From Sporosarcina sp. ZBG7A (lineage in GTDB: Bacteria > Bacillota > Bacilli > Bacillales_A > Planococcaceae): a stretch of 64,000 nucleotides of DNA. The stretch covers positions 62,001 through 126,000 of the forward strand of contig NZ_JWIB01000008.1 of the NCBI RefSeq assembly GCF_000813425.1, in the 5' to 3' direction. The position numbers and the translations under genes were made by a program. Below the pieces are notes generated by a model, which saw only the letters and a program-made list of their open reading frames with translations, made no database searches and was not told the origin of the DNA. Shown here one piece after another: positions 63,738 through 64,000 of this stretch (its first letter is position 1; every line of letters begins with the position of its first letter).

Positions 63738-64000
63738 ATGAACACACCTACTTATAAACGGATCGTGTTAAAACTAAGCGGGGAAGCTCTCGCTGGAGAA
63801 CAAGGATTTGGTCTTTCCCCGGAAATTATTAAATCCGTTGCGATTCAAGTGAAAGAAGTGCTGGATCTTGGCGTGGAAGTAACTGTTGTTGTCGGTGGCG
63901 GAAATATTTGGCGCGGCAAAGTCGGTAGTGAAATGGGTATGGATCGAACGACTGCGGACTATATGGGAATGCTAGCAACGGTCATGAACGCATTAGCACT
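63738..64000 (+). CDS. pyrH: Uridylate kinase PyrH, cut by window end
   Basis: UMP kinase for pyrimidine nucleotide synthesis. The N-terminal part shows the amino-acid-kinase fold: [20 protein letters not shown] near 7-26 and [14 protein letters not shown] near 50-63. The window ends after about 87 codons. ATG at 63738 after GATGGGGG. Order rpsB-tsf-pyrH is widely conserved, with frr expected beyond the window. Confidence 0.97.
   Translation, partial: MNTPTYKRIVLKLSGEALAGEQGFGLSPEIIKSVAIQVKEVLDLGVEVTVVVGGGNIWRGKVGSEMGMDRTTADYMGMLATVMNALA

Noticed and set aside
1..64000. CRISPR array, insertion sequence, prophage, tRNA or rRNA genes
   Set aside because: Reading both strands gave no spaced direct-repeat array, transposase, phage gene or cloverleaf-like sequence.

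Overview
The window is a gene-dense, almost entirely plus-strand stretch of a low-to-moderate GC Firmicute chromosome. Gene content and order follow the Bacillus subtilis fakA-to-pyrH region very closely: fatty-acid kinase, serine dehydratase, recG, fapR lipid operon, rnc-smc-ftsY, SRP and ribosome assembly, sucCD, topA, codY, fla/che, rpsB-tsf-pyrH. Sequence details fit a Planococcaceae member (Sporosarcina-like): lepB sits between rplS and rbgA, ylqD is missing, a TIGR02530-type flagellar gene is present, and a Bacillales-type structured intergenic repeat occurs before acpP. That placement is inference from synteny and remembered protein similarity, not a database search. No phage, insertion sequence, CRISPR array, tRNA or rRNA is visible.

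Layout. 1-4.9 kb: the C-terminal part of fakA, then sdaAB-sdaAA-recG. 4.9-8.8 kb: fapR-plsX-fabD-fabG-acpP, the malonyl-CoA-controlled start of fatty-acid and phospholipid synthesis; a 309-bp non-coding insert with a folded repeat separates fabG from acpP. 8.9-20.9 kb: rnc-smc-ftsY-ylxM-ffh, rpsP-khpA, rimM-trmD, rplS, lepB, rbgA and rnhB, covering RNA processing, chromosome condensation, co-translational targeting, ribosome maturation and secretion. 20.9-23.1 kb: ylqG and ylqH, two proteins resembling the C-terminal domains of FliK and FlhB but lying outside the flagellar operon. 23.2-33.8 kb: sucCD, dprA, topA, trmFO, xerC-hslV-hslU and codY. 34.1-60.0 kb: a long fla/che operon from flgB to cheD, encoding basal body, C-ring, export gate, hook, FlhF/FlhG placement factors and the chemotaxis core CheY/B/A/W/C/D. 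60.2-61.8 kb: sigD, a 102-codon gene I do not recognise, and a swrB-like gene. 61.9-64 kb: rpsB, tsf and the start of pyrH.

The most interesting non-coding signals are these. A hairpin sits exactly between a strong Shine-Dalgarno and the flbD start. A terminator plus an extended -10 promoter uncouples sigD from the fla/che operon, unlike B. subtilis. Overlapping SigA-like and SigD-like promoter elements, and a perfect inverted repeat, lie before flgB. A tandem repeat straddles the xerC -10. A folded repeat lies upstream of acpP. HslV lacks the N-terminal serine described for B. subtilis. Otherwise the region is ordinary housekeeping chromosome, and I found no convincing new defence or mobile system.
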